Below, in pieces: positions 35,603 through 44,621 of a DNA stretch of 64,000 nucleotides. A program made the position numbers and the translations under genes. The DNA comes from Terriglobia bacterium. Lineage in GTDB: Bacteria; Acidobacteriota; Terriglobia; Bryobacterales; UBA6623. The stretch is taken from assembly GCA_009838515.1 (NCBI GenBank), contig VXRL01000003.1:1-64000 (forward strand). The letters run 5' to 3'. The notes under the pieces were generated by a model that saw only the letters and a list, made by a program, of their open reading frames with translations, had not been told where the DNA came from and did no database searches. Every line of letters begins with the position of its first letter. The first letter of the stretch is position 1.

Positions 35603-35615
35603 GCGAGCGGCTCGC
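35603..35615. terminator. Short hairpin between convergent genes
   Basis: GCGAG-CGG-CTCGC is a 5-bp stem with a 3-nt loop, flanked by CAAG and CTTG that can extend it with a small bulge. It lies between the Fe-S oxidoreductase and DUF1553 gene stops. Weak candidate. Confidence 0.25.
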
Positions 35616-35656
35616 TTGATCGCGGCTCCGGGATGCGGGCAGCGAACTCCCGCTGG

Positions 35657-37849
35657 TCAGCGGTTGAACAGGAAAGCGTTCGAGTTGACCAGCGCCCAAA
35701 GCAGGTCTTGGGCTTTCGCTGCGCGCCCGGGCGAGCTGCCGAAGTAGGTCACCGCCGCGTCCATTTCGGTCGGCGTGGGCATCCGTCCGAGCGACGCAAG
35801 GTACAACTCTTCGATTAGTTCGCGGTTGCCGCGACCCGCAACAATCGCCTTGGCGATGCGGCCCTCGGGATTGGCGATAGCGTCTGCCAGCGTCGGACCG
35901 TTGACCAAGCTCATCGCCAGCGGCAGGCTAAGGTCGTTGCGGCGCTCGCACTCGCAGGGCGACTCGCGCTCCGGCCGGCCGAACATGTTCAGGAAGCCTC
36001 CTGTGTCCACATGCGGGTCGGGTAGCTGCTGGGCGCTGAAATCCTCCGGCACTTCCGGAAAGTCCGGGCGGGAGCCGGTCGCGATGGTCATCGCATCCAG
36101 CAGGGACTCGGCCGTGAGCCGACGTGGCTGGAAGTGCGAGAAGTTGATCTCGTCGGTCGCATTCCACTCGTTGGTCTCCATCGCCGCCTGGTAGGTGCGC
36201 GAGCTGACGATGGTCCTGATCAAGTGCTGCAAGTCGAAACCGCTGGCGACGAAGTCCGCTTCGAGTGCGTCCAGCAGGGCTGGGTTGATCGGCGGGTTGG
36301 AACCGCGGATGTCATCGACCGGCTCAATGATGCCCCGTCCGAAGAAATAGCTCCACACGCGGTTCACGATCGCCTTGCCGAAGTACGGATTCTTGTCCGA
36401 GGTCAGCCAGGCCGCCAGAGCCTCGCGGCTGTCCCCGAAGGCGCCGATCTCGGGCGTGCCTGCAGAAGCGAGAAGGTACTCGGGCTCGACGGCCTTGTTC
36501 GTCTTGGGATGCAGGAACTCGTTGTTCTCCCGCTTGAGGTAAACGATTTGCTCGTCGCTGTCGAAGCCGGGCTTCATGCCCACGGCCGCGAAGAATGCCG
36601 CCAGCTGGAAGTACTGGTTCTGCGTCCAGCGTTCGAACGGGTGGTCGTGGCACTGGGCGCAGACCATGCGGACGCCGAGGAACAGCTGCGTGGTCGTCTC
36701 CATGGCCAGCTTCGGATCGTCGTTGACCCGGTAGAAGTTCGAGGCCGGAGACTGGTACGTGCTGCCTACCGAGGTGAGCAGCTCGCGCACGAACTCGTCG
36801 TAGGGCTGGTTGTAGGCTATGGCGTCGCGGATCCACTGGCGGAACGCCCACATGCCCTTCTCGCCAAGGTGTTTGCGGTTGGATTGCAGCAGGTCGCCCC
36901 ATTTCAGGGACCAGTGGTCCACGTAGGCAGGGCTGCCCACCAATTCGTCGATCAGCCGCCGGCGCTTGGCGCGGGTCGAGTCCGGATCCTCGATGAAGGC
37001 GCGCGCTTGTTCGGGCGTCGGAGGAATGCCCGTCAGGTCCAAGTAGACGCGCCGCGCGAACACTGCGTCGCTAGACAAATCGGATGGCTGGATGTTCAGC
37101 CGCTTGAGCTTGGCGTCGATGTGTTCGTCGATGTAGTTGTTGACCGGCGGATCGTTCCAAGCAAATCCCGGCGCCGGGTTGAGCACCGTCAACGGCACCG
37201 TGTCAAACTTTCCCTCGTAGCGCACCATGATCGCCGCTTCGCCGATGCGCTCGCCGCGCACCGCCCCGGACTCGTCGATTTTGGCCGTGCTGGTCGAATT
37301 GCTTTCGATCACGGCGAGCTTCGAGACGTCGCGCGAGGAGCCGTCTCCGTAGTGGGCCACCACCGTGAGCTCTTGGGACTTGCCCGGCTCTTCGAGGAAG
37401 ATCTCCGCCGGCTGCACGTCCAGCCTGGTCACGGCGTCGACCTGCGGGTCACCGAATGGCGACCCCTGCGAGATCCACTCGACGATGGTGTTGAAGGGAT
37501 CAGAGCCTTCCTCAAAGCGCAGGCCCCCCTCGTGCGGCACCCGCATGGTCGGCTTGGCCAGCATCAGGCTGGCGGCCGGCACCGCGCGGTTGAAGCGTCG
37601 GCCCGAAACCTCGAACAAGAGGGCACGGTAATCGAACTCGGCGTCGTAGCCGCGTAGCGACAGCTTGAAGCCGTTCTTGCCTTTGGCCGAGCCGTGGCAC
37701 GCTCCGGCCGTGCAGCCGGTGTAGTTGAGCACCGGCATCACGTCCCGCAAGAAGGTGACGCGACGCTCGTCCGCAGTAGCCGCCGGAACGGGCGCCGCCG
37801 AGACGGCTAGCAGAGCGGGTACCGCGATCAATGCGTAGGCTTTCGTCAT
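35657..37849 (-). CDS. DUF1549/DUF1553 protein with Ig-like domain
   Basis: A 730-aa secreted protein; signal peptide residues 1-24 (ending PAA-TAD). Near the N-terminus CTAGACHGSAKGKNGFKLSL resembles a cytochrome-type CHG motif with four residues between the Cys. Residues about 150-215 form a BIG2-like Ig domain (LTVVAHYGDGSSRDVSKLA). DUF1549 follows, with VYLDLTGIPPTPEQARAF and the CxxCH site CAQCHDHPFERWTQNQYFQ. DUF1553 follows with GKAIVNRVWSYFFGRGI and QPRRLTAESLLDAM. AGGAG precedes ATG 37849. Last gene of a WD40-PPC-DUF1553 operon. The family is abundant in Planctomycetota and some Acidobacteriota; the reaction is not established. A role in extracellular polymer use is a common guess. 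Confidence 0.9.
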   Translation of the reverse strand: MTKAYALIAVPALLAVSAAPVPAATADERRVTFLRDVMPVLNYTGCTAGACHGSAKGKNGFKLSLRGYDAEFDYRALLFEVSGRRFNRAVPAASLMLAKPTMRVPHEGGLRFEEGSDPFNTIVEWISQGSPFGDPQVDAVTRLDVQPAEIFLEEPGKSQELTVVAHYGDGSSRDVSKLAVIESNSTSTAKIDESGAVRGERIGEAAIMVRYEGKFDTVPLTVLNPAPGFAWNDPPVNNYIDEHIDAKLKRLNIQPSDLSSDAVFARRVYLDLTGIPPTPEQARAFIEDPDSTRAKRRRLIDELVGSPAYVDHWSLKWGDLLQSNRKHLGEKGMWAFRQWIRDAIAYNQPYDEFVRELLTSVGSTYQSPASNFYRVNDDPKLAMETTTQLFLGVRMVCAQCHDHPFERWTQNQYFQLAAFFAAVGMKPGFDSDEQIVYLKRENNEFLHPKTNKAVEPEYLLASAGTPEIGAFGDSREALAAWLTSDKNPYFGKAIVNRVWSYFFGRGIIEPVDDIRGSNPPINPALLDALEADFVASGFDLQHLIRTIVSSRTYQAAMETNEWNATDEINFSHFQPRRLTAESLLDAMTIATGSRPDFPEVPEDFSAQQLPDPHVDTGGFLNMFGRPERESPCECERRNDLSLPLAMSLVNGPTLADAIANPEGRIAKAIVAGRGNRELIEELYLASLGRMPTPTEMDAAVTYFGSSPGRAAKAQDLLWALVNSNAFLFNR

Positions 37850-37868
37850 TTCGATCAACTCCTGGCGC

Positions 37869-40244
37869 TTACCCTGCACCTGCAATTGTAGTATTGTTGC
37901 GCTCCACAATGAGCACCGCTTCGACGGGTGGGATGTTATAAGGCACCGCTTCCTTGTCGCGGCCTGCCATCACCGACTTGGGCGCCAGCTCCACCAAGTA
38001 CTCTCCCGGTTCGACCTCCGCGGCTGCTTCGCAGCCCAGCGAGAAGGTCTCTGGACTGCCGCTGATCTTGCTCGTCGCGCAGGTGACGCCGACCGGCAGA
38101 TTGACCATCTCAAGTTCGACATCGGAGTCGAATTCCGGCTCGCGCGAGAAAGTTCCCGAGATCTCGAACTCCCCGCCGGGGGAGATCGATAGGGGCGTGT
38201 CCGGCAGTCGAACATCGTAGCCCTGTATGACATCGACAGTGATCGCTTCGGAGTAGATCGTCAGATCCGCCCCAGCGTGCCGTACCCGTGCTGAAAGAAC
38301 CAAGTCGAAGCGCATCTCGGGCGTGCCCATCGTCGTGTTCATCTCGAACGAGCCGTGCTTGTCCCCGGGCTTGATCAGCGCTTCGCCGAGGATCCTCAAG
38401 TTCGCGACGGACGGGGCGTTGGTGGCGCGGACCGCCGATACCGCCCTCACGCCCGGAGCGTGCGTCTCGTAGGCCCAGCGGATGTCGTGGCGAATCCCTT
38501 GGATCAGGCGCAGGGAGCGCTCGGAAAGGACGTTGATGCTGGCTGGACCCGGACTGGCCACCATGGCGTCGATCGCGCCGGCGCGGCCTGGAATCCGGAC
38601 GGGGCGCTGATTCGTCCCAGCGACCGGCGTGACCACAGTAGAGGTGCGAACCGGGCGCCGGATCAGTCGGCCGTCTTCCGTGCGGCCTTCCGCGTGCAGG
38701 GACATAGAGATGGGACCAGGCTCAGCGTCTTCGGCAGCCGACAGCATGAGGCGTCCTCGCAAGGACTGCCGTTGCGTGGTCATGCCACCGAACTCGGCCG
38801 GTATGTTGCCGCCTTCGACGCGAACGCCGGGTGGCAGCCCTGAGGCGATGACCTCTACGGCCCCGTTATAGCCACGTCGATCCATCGTCAGGGCGATGCT
38901 GGTCGTGCCGCCCTGCGGGACATTGATTTGCGTGTCATCCAAGCGGACCACGAAGTCCGCCGGCTGGCGCTGGGCGGCCAGCCGATAGCCATAGCCGGGG
39001 CCGCCGCGGCCCAGCAGGTCTTCGACCGTGACCTGCAGTTCGGTGACGCCGTCGGGTATGCGCAGGCCGATCGCAGGATCGCCCAGCGTTTCGGCCCTGG
39101 TCGAAATGTTCGACAGCAGCTCCTCCGGAGGCTGATCGCCGGCGGAGCCGATCTTCTCGCCGCCTTGGTCATATAGGGCTAGCAGCGTGTAAAGCTGCGA
39201 CGTGCCGAGGATGGCCGCCTGCGTTTCGATCATCCACTCCTCGCCAGGTCGGACCTTGAGCCTGTAGCTGTCGATCTCGCCCGCGCGGCCTAGGCGGCCG
39301 TTGACCACCGTTCCCTCGGTGAGCCAGCGGCGCTTCTTGCCCCTCGGCTCGAGCGTCTCGGGACGCTCGCCCCGCAGGAACGGCAACGGCAATCCGCCTC
39401 TTCGATCCGGCAGAGCGGCATGGTCGCTATCAACGCTGACGGTCTCGGGGGCAGAAAGGGTGCCGCCGGAAAGCTCGACTTCTACTGTCTCGCCGGCCTG
39501 CCAGCCCAGTGGGAAGATGGCATCGGCGAACTCCAGCCGGCCCGCCAGCAGGCGGTAGAAGTTGCGCCGCTGCTTGCTGAAGCGAGCGTCGCGCACCTCG
39601 ATGACGTAGGTTCCCGTCGCGGGAGCAGCAAATGTAAGGCGCGCGTCTCCGCCAGCTCCCGGCGAGTCATTGGCGCGCGCAACTGGGCGTCCGGCCTCTG
39701 AACGAACGGACACCACGGCGTCGATGGCGGACCCCAGCCGCCGGGCTTCAACTTCTAGCCCGAGCCGCTCGCCAGCCTCGAGAGAGACCTTGTAGAGATC
39801 GCGGTCGGCTTCGCCCAGGGTTCCGTTGATCACCGCTGGGGTCGTCACTTGTTGAGCGCTGCTGGCATCGTCGTTGCGCGGAGCGCGCGGACGCGTGGAC
39901 TCGGTCTCCGCGAACTCTGGGAATCTTGAAACGCTGAACAGCCACGTGTTAGTGCGACCGCTGGCGGTCTCCACAGCCAGCGGGTACGCTCCGGGCGCTG
40001 CGTCGGAATCGATCTCCAGCAGAAACTGCCTGCCGGGGCCCACCGCGCTGAGCTCGGTGAGCGATCCGGGGATTTCCGAGTGGATCTTGATCTTGTCGCC
40101 CAAGCCGTCGCCCCCCAGGATTAGGCGTACGGCCGCGCCACGCTGGCCGCCTGGCGGGGTCACGCTGGTTAGGGTGGGGCTTGCCTGCAGTGAGAGCGCG
40201 AGCAGCGCCGCCGCCGCACCGCATCTGACGTGTGCAGACATCAT
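37869..40244 (-). CDS. Secreted multidomain protein with pre-peptidase C-terminal (PPC) domains
   Basis: A 791-aa exported protein; signal peptide about residues 1-21. The N-terminal segment LTSVTPPGGQRGAAVRLILG is an IPT/TIG-like beta-sandwich that opens many such proteins. Two PPC-type beta domains follow: NGTLGEADRDLYKVSLEAGE...GTYVIEVRDA and NGRLGRAGEIDSYRLKVRPGE...YGYRL. The C-terminal third is further beta-sandwich repeats with no catalytic motif. It lies 4 bp after the WD40 gene and 19 bp before the DUF1553 gene, so the three are cotranscribed. Probably a binding or structural partner of the cytochrome-like proteins at the cell surface. The upstream extension of the frame to 40388 is not part of the signal peptide and was excluded. 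Confidence 0.82.
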   Translation of the reverse strand: MMSAHVRCGAAAALLALSLQASPTLTSVTPPGGQRGAAVRLILGGDGLGDKIKIHSEIPGSLTELSAVGPGRQFLLEIDSDAAPGAYPLAVETASGRTNTWLFSVSRFPEFAETESTRPRAPRNDDASSAQQVTTPAVINGTLGEADRDLYKVSLEAGERLGLEVEARRLGSAIDAVVSVRSEAGRPVARANDSPGAGGDARLTFAAPATGTYVIEVRDARFSKQRRNFYRLLAGRLEFADAIFPLGWQAGETVEVELSGGTLSAPETVSVDSDHAALPDRRGGLPLPFLRGERPETLEPRGKKRRWLTEGTVVNGRLGRAGEIDSYRLKVRPGEEWMIETQAAILGTSQLYTLLALYDQGGEKIGSAGDQPPEELLSNISTRAETLGDPAIGLRIPDGVTELQVTVEDLLGRGGPGYGYRLAAQRQPADFVVRLDDTQINVPQGGTTSIALTMDRRGYNGAVEVIASGLPPGVRVEGGNIPAEFGGMTTQRQSLRGRLMLSAAEDAEPGPISMSLHAEGRTEDGRLIRRPVRTSTVVTPVAGTNQRPVRIPGRAGAIDAMVASPGPASINVLSERSLRLIQGIRHDIRWAYETHAPGVRAVSAVRATNAPSVANLRILGEALIKPGDKHGSFEMNTTMGTPEMRFDLVLSARVRHAGADLTIYSEAITVDVIQGYDVRLPDTPLSISPGGEFEISGTFSREPEFDSDVELEMVNLPVGVTCATSKISGSPETFSLGCEAAAEVEPGEYLVELAPKSVMAGRDKEAVPYNIPPVEAVLIVERNNTTIAGAG

Positions 40245-40248
40245 CGGA

Positions 40249-41634
40249 TCATCCCGCGTTTTGGCTGTCGCTTGTGCTCTCAGCTTGTTGGAGAGGTACC
40301 GGTACGAACGATCGCACTTCCTCGCCGCTGCCGGCTTCGAAGATCCGCACGACGCCGTCGAATCCGCCCGTGGCCAGCCGCTTGCCATCCGGGTGGAACG
40401 CGATCACGAAAATTCCACCGTCATGTCCGGCGCAAGAAGAGACGCGCTGGCCGGTCTCGGTGTCGTACACGGGCACCTCGCCCGAGACACCGCCGACCGC
40501 CGCCAGCGAACCGTCCGGGCTGAACGCCAGCGCGAAGATCTTGCCGTCCTGCTCTTCGTACTTGCGGACCAGCGTAGAGTCGTCGGCGATCTTGAGGGCG
40601 CGCGGCCGGTCCATCGTGTACAGGTACGGAACCCTGTCCTCGCCGCCCACCAGCACATAGTCCCTTCGCGGATGCCGTGCGACCGCGTACAGCTTGTCCC
40701 GCAAGAAGTTGACGTTCTCCTGGAATGCGCCGGTCGCGGCATCGGCCAGCTTGGCGGCACGGTCGCGACCGACTGACACGATCCGCTTGCCGTCGATCCC
40801 GAAGACCACCTGCAGCACCCAGTCCTCGTGGTGGCCGGCCTTGTAGACCTCCTCGCCGGTCTCCACCGCGACCATCCGAACGTTCTTGTCGGCGGCACCG
40901 AAGACGGCGTGCTTGCCATCCGGCGAAAGGTCCCCTGCGAACAGCGTGTCGGCAGTGGAAGTCACCGACCGGACCAGTTCCCGCGACTCCAGATCCCAGA
41001 CCTGCAGCTCGCCGAACCGAGCCGGCGTGCCGCCGATCGCTACCAAGCGCTTGCCGTCGGACGAGAAGTGAATGGAATGAATCTTGTCCGAGCGGCCCAA
41101 CAGGCGGGCTTCGATCCCCGAGCCATCGATCTTGTGCAGCAGGATCTCTTTGAAGCCGCCCACGGCCAGCATGCTGCCGTCGGGAGAGAACGCCATCCCC
41201 GTGATCGTGGGGGCTTGGGCGTATTCCGGCGACTCGGTAGGAGCCTGGGGGGCCTTTGCCTCGGCGGGCGTGTCGTCTTCGGCTCCCTCCCGAACCCAGC
41301 GGGTCAGCAGATCGACCGCCTCGGGAGCCAGTTGTGCACCGCCCATCGGCATGCGGGGCTCCAGCTTGCCGGTCACCAAACTGACCAGCGGGCTGCTGTC
41401 GGGAGAGCCCTTCGCGAGCGAACTGCCGTGCTTGGAGCCGCCCTTGAGAATGCCCTCGTACGTGGTGATGTCCAGGCCGCTAAGCTTGTTGGCCGGCTGG
41501 TGGCATCCGGAACAATGCACTTGCAGCAGCGGGCGGACTTCGTCGTAGTAGCTGGCAGGCTCGGCCGCGCCGAGGGCCGACAAGCTGGCGGCTGCGGCGA
41601 GGATTGGGCCAAGAATTCGCATTGAGGATAGCAC
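40249..41634 (-). CDS. Planctomycete-type cytochrome c domain plus WD40 repeats
   Basis: A 461-aa secreted protein: signal peptide, then a PSCyt1-type heme domain (VRPLLQVHCSGCHQPANKLSGLD; CSGCH binds c-type heme) to about residue 120, then WD40 repeats forming a propeller (TGMAFSPDGSMLAVGG, HSIHFSSDGKRLVAIGG, GDLSPDGKHAVFGAADKNVRMV, FALAFSPDGSLAAVGG, IAFHPDGKRLATGGFDGVVRIF). First gene of the three-gene operon. Start: TACAAT on the minus strand lies 7 nt before GTG 41634; ATG 41622 is an alternative that keeps the signal peptide. The heme domain suggests redox or sensing linked to the downstream DUF1549/DUF1553 protein. Confidence 0.88.
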   Translation of the reverse strand: MLSSMRILGPILAAAASLSALGAAEPASYYDEVRPLLQVHCSGCHQPANKLSGLDITTYEGILKGGSKHGSSLAKGSPDSSPLVSLVTGKLEPRMPMGGAQLAPEAVDLLTRWVREGAEDDTPAEAKAPQAPTESPEYAQAPTITGMAFSPDGSMLAVGGFKEILLHKIDGSGIEARLLGRSDKIHSIHFSSDGKRLVAIGGTPARFGELQVWDLESRELVRSVTSTADTLFAGDLSPDGKHAVFGAADKNVRMVAVETGEEVYKAGHHEDWVLQVVFGIDGKRIVSVGRDRAAKLADAATGAFQENVNFLRDKLYAVARHPRRDYVLVGGEDRVPYLYTMDRPRALKIADDSTLVRKYEEQDGKIFALAFSPDGSLAAVGGVSGEVPVYDTETGQRVSSCAGHDGGIFVIAFHPDGKRLATGGFDGVVRIFEAGSGEEVRSFVPVPLQQAESTSDSQNAG

Positions 41635-41641
41635 CGGCAAC

Positions 41642-41647
41642 ATTGTA
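41642..41647 (-). promoter_or_regulatory. -10-like TACAAT upstream of the WD40 operon
   Basis: TACAAT (minus strand) lies 7 nt before GTG 41634 with no Shine-Dalgarno, fitting leaderless transcription of the operon. Confidence 0.38.
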
Positions 41648-41768
41648 GAGCGATTCTCCGGATTCGCTCAACTGTTGCGGTCGGAATTGAACCGAAGCGG
41701 GCGCTCGATGCGTCTCAGTAGGTAACGGTATACTAGCTTTATCTCGCTGGTTGCCGCGAGGTGACCCC

Positions 41769-41999
41769 ATGACAGACAATCGATTTCCTTGCTTTGTGAT
41801 CGGCCTTGGCCTAGGTGCCATCGTCGGCTTGCTGGTGGCGCCTAAGCGGGGCGACGAGACCCGCGAAACCCTGCGCGAGACGGCCGACACGGTGGTCGAA
41901 AGAGGGCGAGAGATGGTAGCATCGCAGCGCCAGCACATCGAATCGGCCGTGGATGCGGGACTGTCGGCTTACCGCCAAGCAGCGGGCAATTCGGGCTGA
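41769..41999 (+). CDS. YtxH-domain small membrane protein
   Basis: A 76-aa protein: MTDNRFPCFVIGLGLGAIVG is a membrane segment with glycine zipper spacing, followed by LLVAPKRGDETRETLRETA, the YtxH motif (LFAPxSGxETR), and a helical tail with VVERGREM. GAGGTGA lies just before ATG 41769, which rules out the earlier start at 41751. YtxH proteins are stress-associated and poorly understood. The next gene, also a membrane-helix protein, starts 36 bp after its stop, so the two form an operon. Confidence 0.8.
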   Translation: MTDNRFPCFVIGLGLGAIVGLLVAPKRGDETRETLRETADTVVERGREMVASQRQHIESAVDAGLSAYRQAAGNSG

Positions 42000-42035
42000 G
42001 CGGCAGGCAGGCTTGCGGTCAAGACGGGACCACTG

Positions 42036-42554
42036 ATGCAGGGGCTAGGAGACGCTCAGCCGCTGATGCTGGCCATCGCGGCGTTTGCCGGGGTGGTAGC
42101 GGTGGCCATGGTCGCCGTAGCCTGCTGCGCGTACGGCGCTTGGAAGGTCGTGAGGCGGATCGAAGCTCGTTCCACGGAATTCCTGGACGAGTGGCAGCCG
42201 GTTGCCGCCGAGGCCAAGGAAACCGTGCGGAACTTCGCCGAGCAGAGCGGCGAATTGCTCTCGCGCCTAAACAGCCTGACGGCGAACCTGCACAAGCAAT
42301 CCATGCAGGTCGAAGGGTCGCTAGCCAACTTGACCGCAATCGCGCAGCGCAATGCCGAGAGCGTCGACGCCACAATCCAGACCACGCTGGAACGCTTCAA
42401 CGCCGCCACCGAGGCCTTCAACCAAGCCGTGCGCTTGCCGGCCACCCAGTTGCGCGCTATCGGGGCGGGCCTGTCTGCTGCGATGCGCAACCTCGCAAGC
42501 GGCCGCGAGCGCGACCCGGCACGAATCTCCGCCGACGAGGAAATGTTCCTCTAG
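42036..42554 (+). CDS. DUF948-like membrane-anchored coiled-coil protein
   Basis: A 172-aa protein with one N-terminal membrane segment (residues 10-32) followed by a long amphipathic helix with heptad-like repeats (about 40-140): DEWQPVAAEAKETVRNFAEQ and LTANLHKQSMQVEGSLANLT. Size and layout match DUF948-type proteins that often sit beside YtxH genes, as here. Function unknown; general-stress or envelope association is known for relatives. ATG 42036 has a GGGAC sequence upstream. No catalytic residues are apparent. Confidence 0.7.
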   Translation: MQGLGDAQPLMLAIAAFAGVVAVAMVAVACCAYGAWKVVRRIEARSTEFLDEWQPVAAEAKETVRNFAEQSGELLSRLNSLTANLHKQSMQVEGSLANLTAIAQRNAESVDATIQTTLERFNAATEAFNQAVRLPATQLRAIGAGLSAAMRNLASGRERDPARISADEEMFL

Positions 42555-42593
42555 CTCGCGGGCCAGTCATCATCAACGTTCGGAGAGAGTGGT

Positions 42594-43751
42594 TTGAAAC
42601 CCAAGGAAGAGACATCTCAATCCCGTCCCAGCTATCGCGTCGCGTTACTCGGCACAAAGTTCATGGGCAAGGCCCACAGCCAGGGCTACCGCAACGTCAA
42701 CATGTACTTCGCGGACGCTCCCAGGCTCGAGCAGGTTGTGATCTGCGGGCGCAACCCCGACGAGACCGAACAGGCGCGCGACGCCTTCGGCTGGCAAGAG
42801 GCCTCCACTGACTGGCAAGCGGTGATAGCGCGCGACGACATTGACATCGTCGACGTGGTGACGCCCGGCCACATGCACTGCGCCATGGCCGTGGCCGCCG
42901 CTCAAGCCGGCAAGCACGTCATCTGCGAGAAGCCGCTGGCCAACACCTTGGACGAGGCCAAGCAGATGCTTGCCGCCGTGGAGAGCGCGGGCGTACGCCA
43001 CCTCGTCATGCACAACTACCGGCGCGTTCCCGCAGTGGCGCTGGCCAAGCGGATGGTGGATGACGGCCGCATCGGCGACATCTACCATTTCCGGGCTCGC
43101 TACCTGCAGGACTGGGCCACGACGCCCGGCCTGGAGCTTGTCTGGCGCTTCGATGCCAAGCAGGCCGGCAGCGGCGCTCTCGGCGATCTGGGCGCGCACG
43201 TGATCGATCTGGGGCGCTACCTGTGCGGCGAGATCGCCGAACTGGCGGGCACGGAAGAGACGTTCGTCAAGCAGCGCCCGGCTGCAGCGGGCTCCGAGGA
43301 GATGGCCGACGTCACGGTCGATGATGCAGCTGCCTTGTGCGTGCGGTTCGAAAACGGCGCAATCGGCACCATTGAGGCGTCCCGCTTCGCGCCTGGCCGG
43401 AAGAACCACAACACCTTCGAGATCAACGGCAGCCGGGGTTCGCTCAGCTTTGATCTAGAGAACCTCAACAACCTGCGCTTTTACTCTCTGGACGATGCCG
43501 GGGATGCGCAGGGATTCCACGAGATCATCGCTTGTTCGCTGGGCAAGCACCCTTATGCCGACAACTGGTGGTTCGACGGGCACCTGATCGGCTACGAGCA
43601 CAGCTTCACCCATACCATCTACGACTGGATTCAAGCTGTCACAGCGGGCGAGCCGACGCATCCCGACTTCGGGGACGGCGTGCGCAACCAAGAGGTCTTG
43701 GACACAGCAGCCAAGGCGTTTGCGAGCAGGCGCTGGGAGCGTGTCGGCTAA
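42594..43751 (+). CDS. Gfo/Idh/MocA family NAD(P)-dependent oxidoreductase
   Basis: A 385-aa dehydrogenase. The Rossmann domain begins VALLGTKFMGKAHSQGY (GxGxxG variant GTKFMG) and contains the family motif CEKPLA. The C-terminal domain has GSGALGDLGAHVIDLGRYL, with the Asp and His typical of sugar-acting members. TTG start at 42594 is supported by GGAGAGAG upstream and by the position of the Rossmann fold. Such enzymes oxidise or reduce sugars, inositols or amino sugars; the substrate cannot be assigned. Follows the YtxH/DUF948-like pair with a 39-bp gap and precedes exonuclease III. Confidence 0.92.
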   Translation: MKPKEETSQSRPSYRVALLGTKFMGKAHSQGYRNVNMYFADAPRLEQVVICGRNPDETEQARDAFGWQEASTDWQAVIARDDIDIVDVVTPGHMHCAMAVAAAQAGKHVICEKPLANTLDEAKQMLAAVESAGVRHLVMHNYRRVPAVALAKRMVDDGRIGDIYHFRARYLQDWATTPGLELVWRFDAKQAGSGALGDLGAHVIDLGRYLCGEIAELAGTEETFVKQRPAAAGSEEMADVTVDDAAALCVRFENGAIGTIEASRFAPGRKNHNTFEINGSRGSLSFDLENLNNLRFYSLDDAGDAQGFHEIIACSLGKHPYADNWWFDGHLIGYEHSFTHTIYDWIQAVTAGEPTHPDFGDGVRNQEVLDTAAKAFASRRWERVG

Positions 43752-43789
43752 GCTGGCGGCACTTGCCTTGGACGGGTGCCAAGCCGTGC

Positions 43790-43795
43790 TGTAAT
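43790..43795 (+). promoter_or_regulatory. -10-like TGTAAT, leaderless position for xth
   Basis: TGTAAT ends 6 nt before the TTG start at 43802; no Shine-Dalgarno is present. Confidence 0.35.
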
Positions 43796-43801
43796 AAGAA
43801 A

Positions 43802-44575
43802 TTGCGCATCGCCACTTGGAATATCAACGGCCTTCGTGCGCGGCTTGAATACGTCCTGCACTGGCTGCGTACCAGGCAGCCTGATGTCGTCGGGCTGCAA
43901 GAACTCAAGATGCTCGACGAGCAGTTCCCGACGGCCGAGTTCGAGGCCGCCGGCTACCACTCGATCACACACGGCCAGAAAGCTTGGAACGGAGTGGCGA
44001 TTATGAGCCGGCAGGAGGCGCAGGTGCGGCAAGTGGGCCTGCCGGGCCAGGAGGATTTCGGCTCGCGCCTGCTCACGGCGGACGTGGCAGGGCTTCGTTT
44101 CACCACCGTGTACGTGCCCAACGGCAAAAGCCTCGAACACCCCGACTTCGAGCGCAAGCTGGCTTGGCTGGACGCGCTGGCGCAGCACTTCGCCGATGGT
44201 CACGCGCCTGGCGACCAAGCCGTCCTGTGCGGCGACTTCAATGTCGTGCCCGAAGCGCTCGACTCTTGGGACGAGGAGCAACTGGCCGGCACCATCTTCC
44301 ACACCGAATCCGAGCGTGGGCGTTTTGCGTACTTGCTAGAATGGGGGCTGATCGACTTGTTTCGCCACCATCATCCCGGCGAGAAAATGTTCTCTTGGTG
44401 GGACTATCGCGCCGGTTCGTTCTACCGCAACCAAGGATTGAGGATCGACTTTCTGCTCGGCACAAAGGCCATCGCCGATCGGCTCGCGGCAGCGCGCGTG
44501 GATCGCGACTATCGCAAGAAGGTGGACGGCCTGACAGCCTCCGACCACGCTCCCGTGATCGCGGACCTGAATTGA
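43802..44575 (+). CDS. xth: Exodeoxyribonuclease III
   Basis: DNA-repair AP endonuclease and 3' exonuclease of 257 aa. Family motifs are all present: LRIATWNINGLRARL, GLQELKM with the metal-binding Glu, YVPNGKS, LCGDFNVVPEALD, and DGLTASDHAPVIADL with the catalytic Asp-His. Start set at TTG 43802 because this is the family N-terminus; upstream frame sequence is not XthA-like. TGTAAT lies 6 nt before it, with no Shine-Dalgarno, consistent with a leaderless mRNA. Length is near that of E. coli Xth (268 aa). Confidence 0.95.
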   Translation: MRIATWNINGLRARLEYVLHWLRTRQPDVVGLQELKMLDEQFPTAEFEAAGYHSITHGQKAWNGVAIMSRQEAQVRQVGLPGQEDFGSRLLTADVAGLRFTTVYVPNGKSLEHPDFERKLAWLDALAQHFADGHAPGDQAVLCGDFNVVPEALDSWDEEQLAGTIFHTESERGRFAYLLEWGLIDLFRHHHPGEKMFSWWDYRAGSFYRNQGLRIDFLLGTKAIADRLAAARVDRDYRKKVDGLTASDHAPVIADLN

Positions 44576-44621
44576 ACTGCGGGTTTCTGTGCGAATCTGA
44601 CTAGAGGGGTCTTTTCAACGA

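Noticed and set aside
36134..37657. 507-aa plus-strand frame over the DUF1549 gene
   Set aside because: Shadow of a strongly supported gene; composition typical of antisense GC-rich frames.
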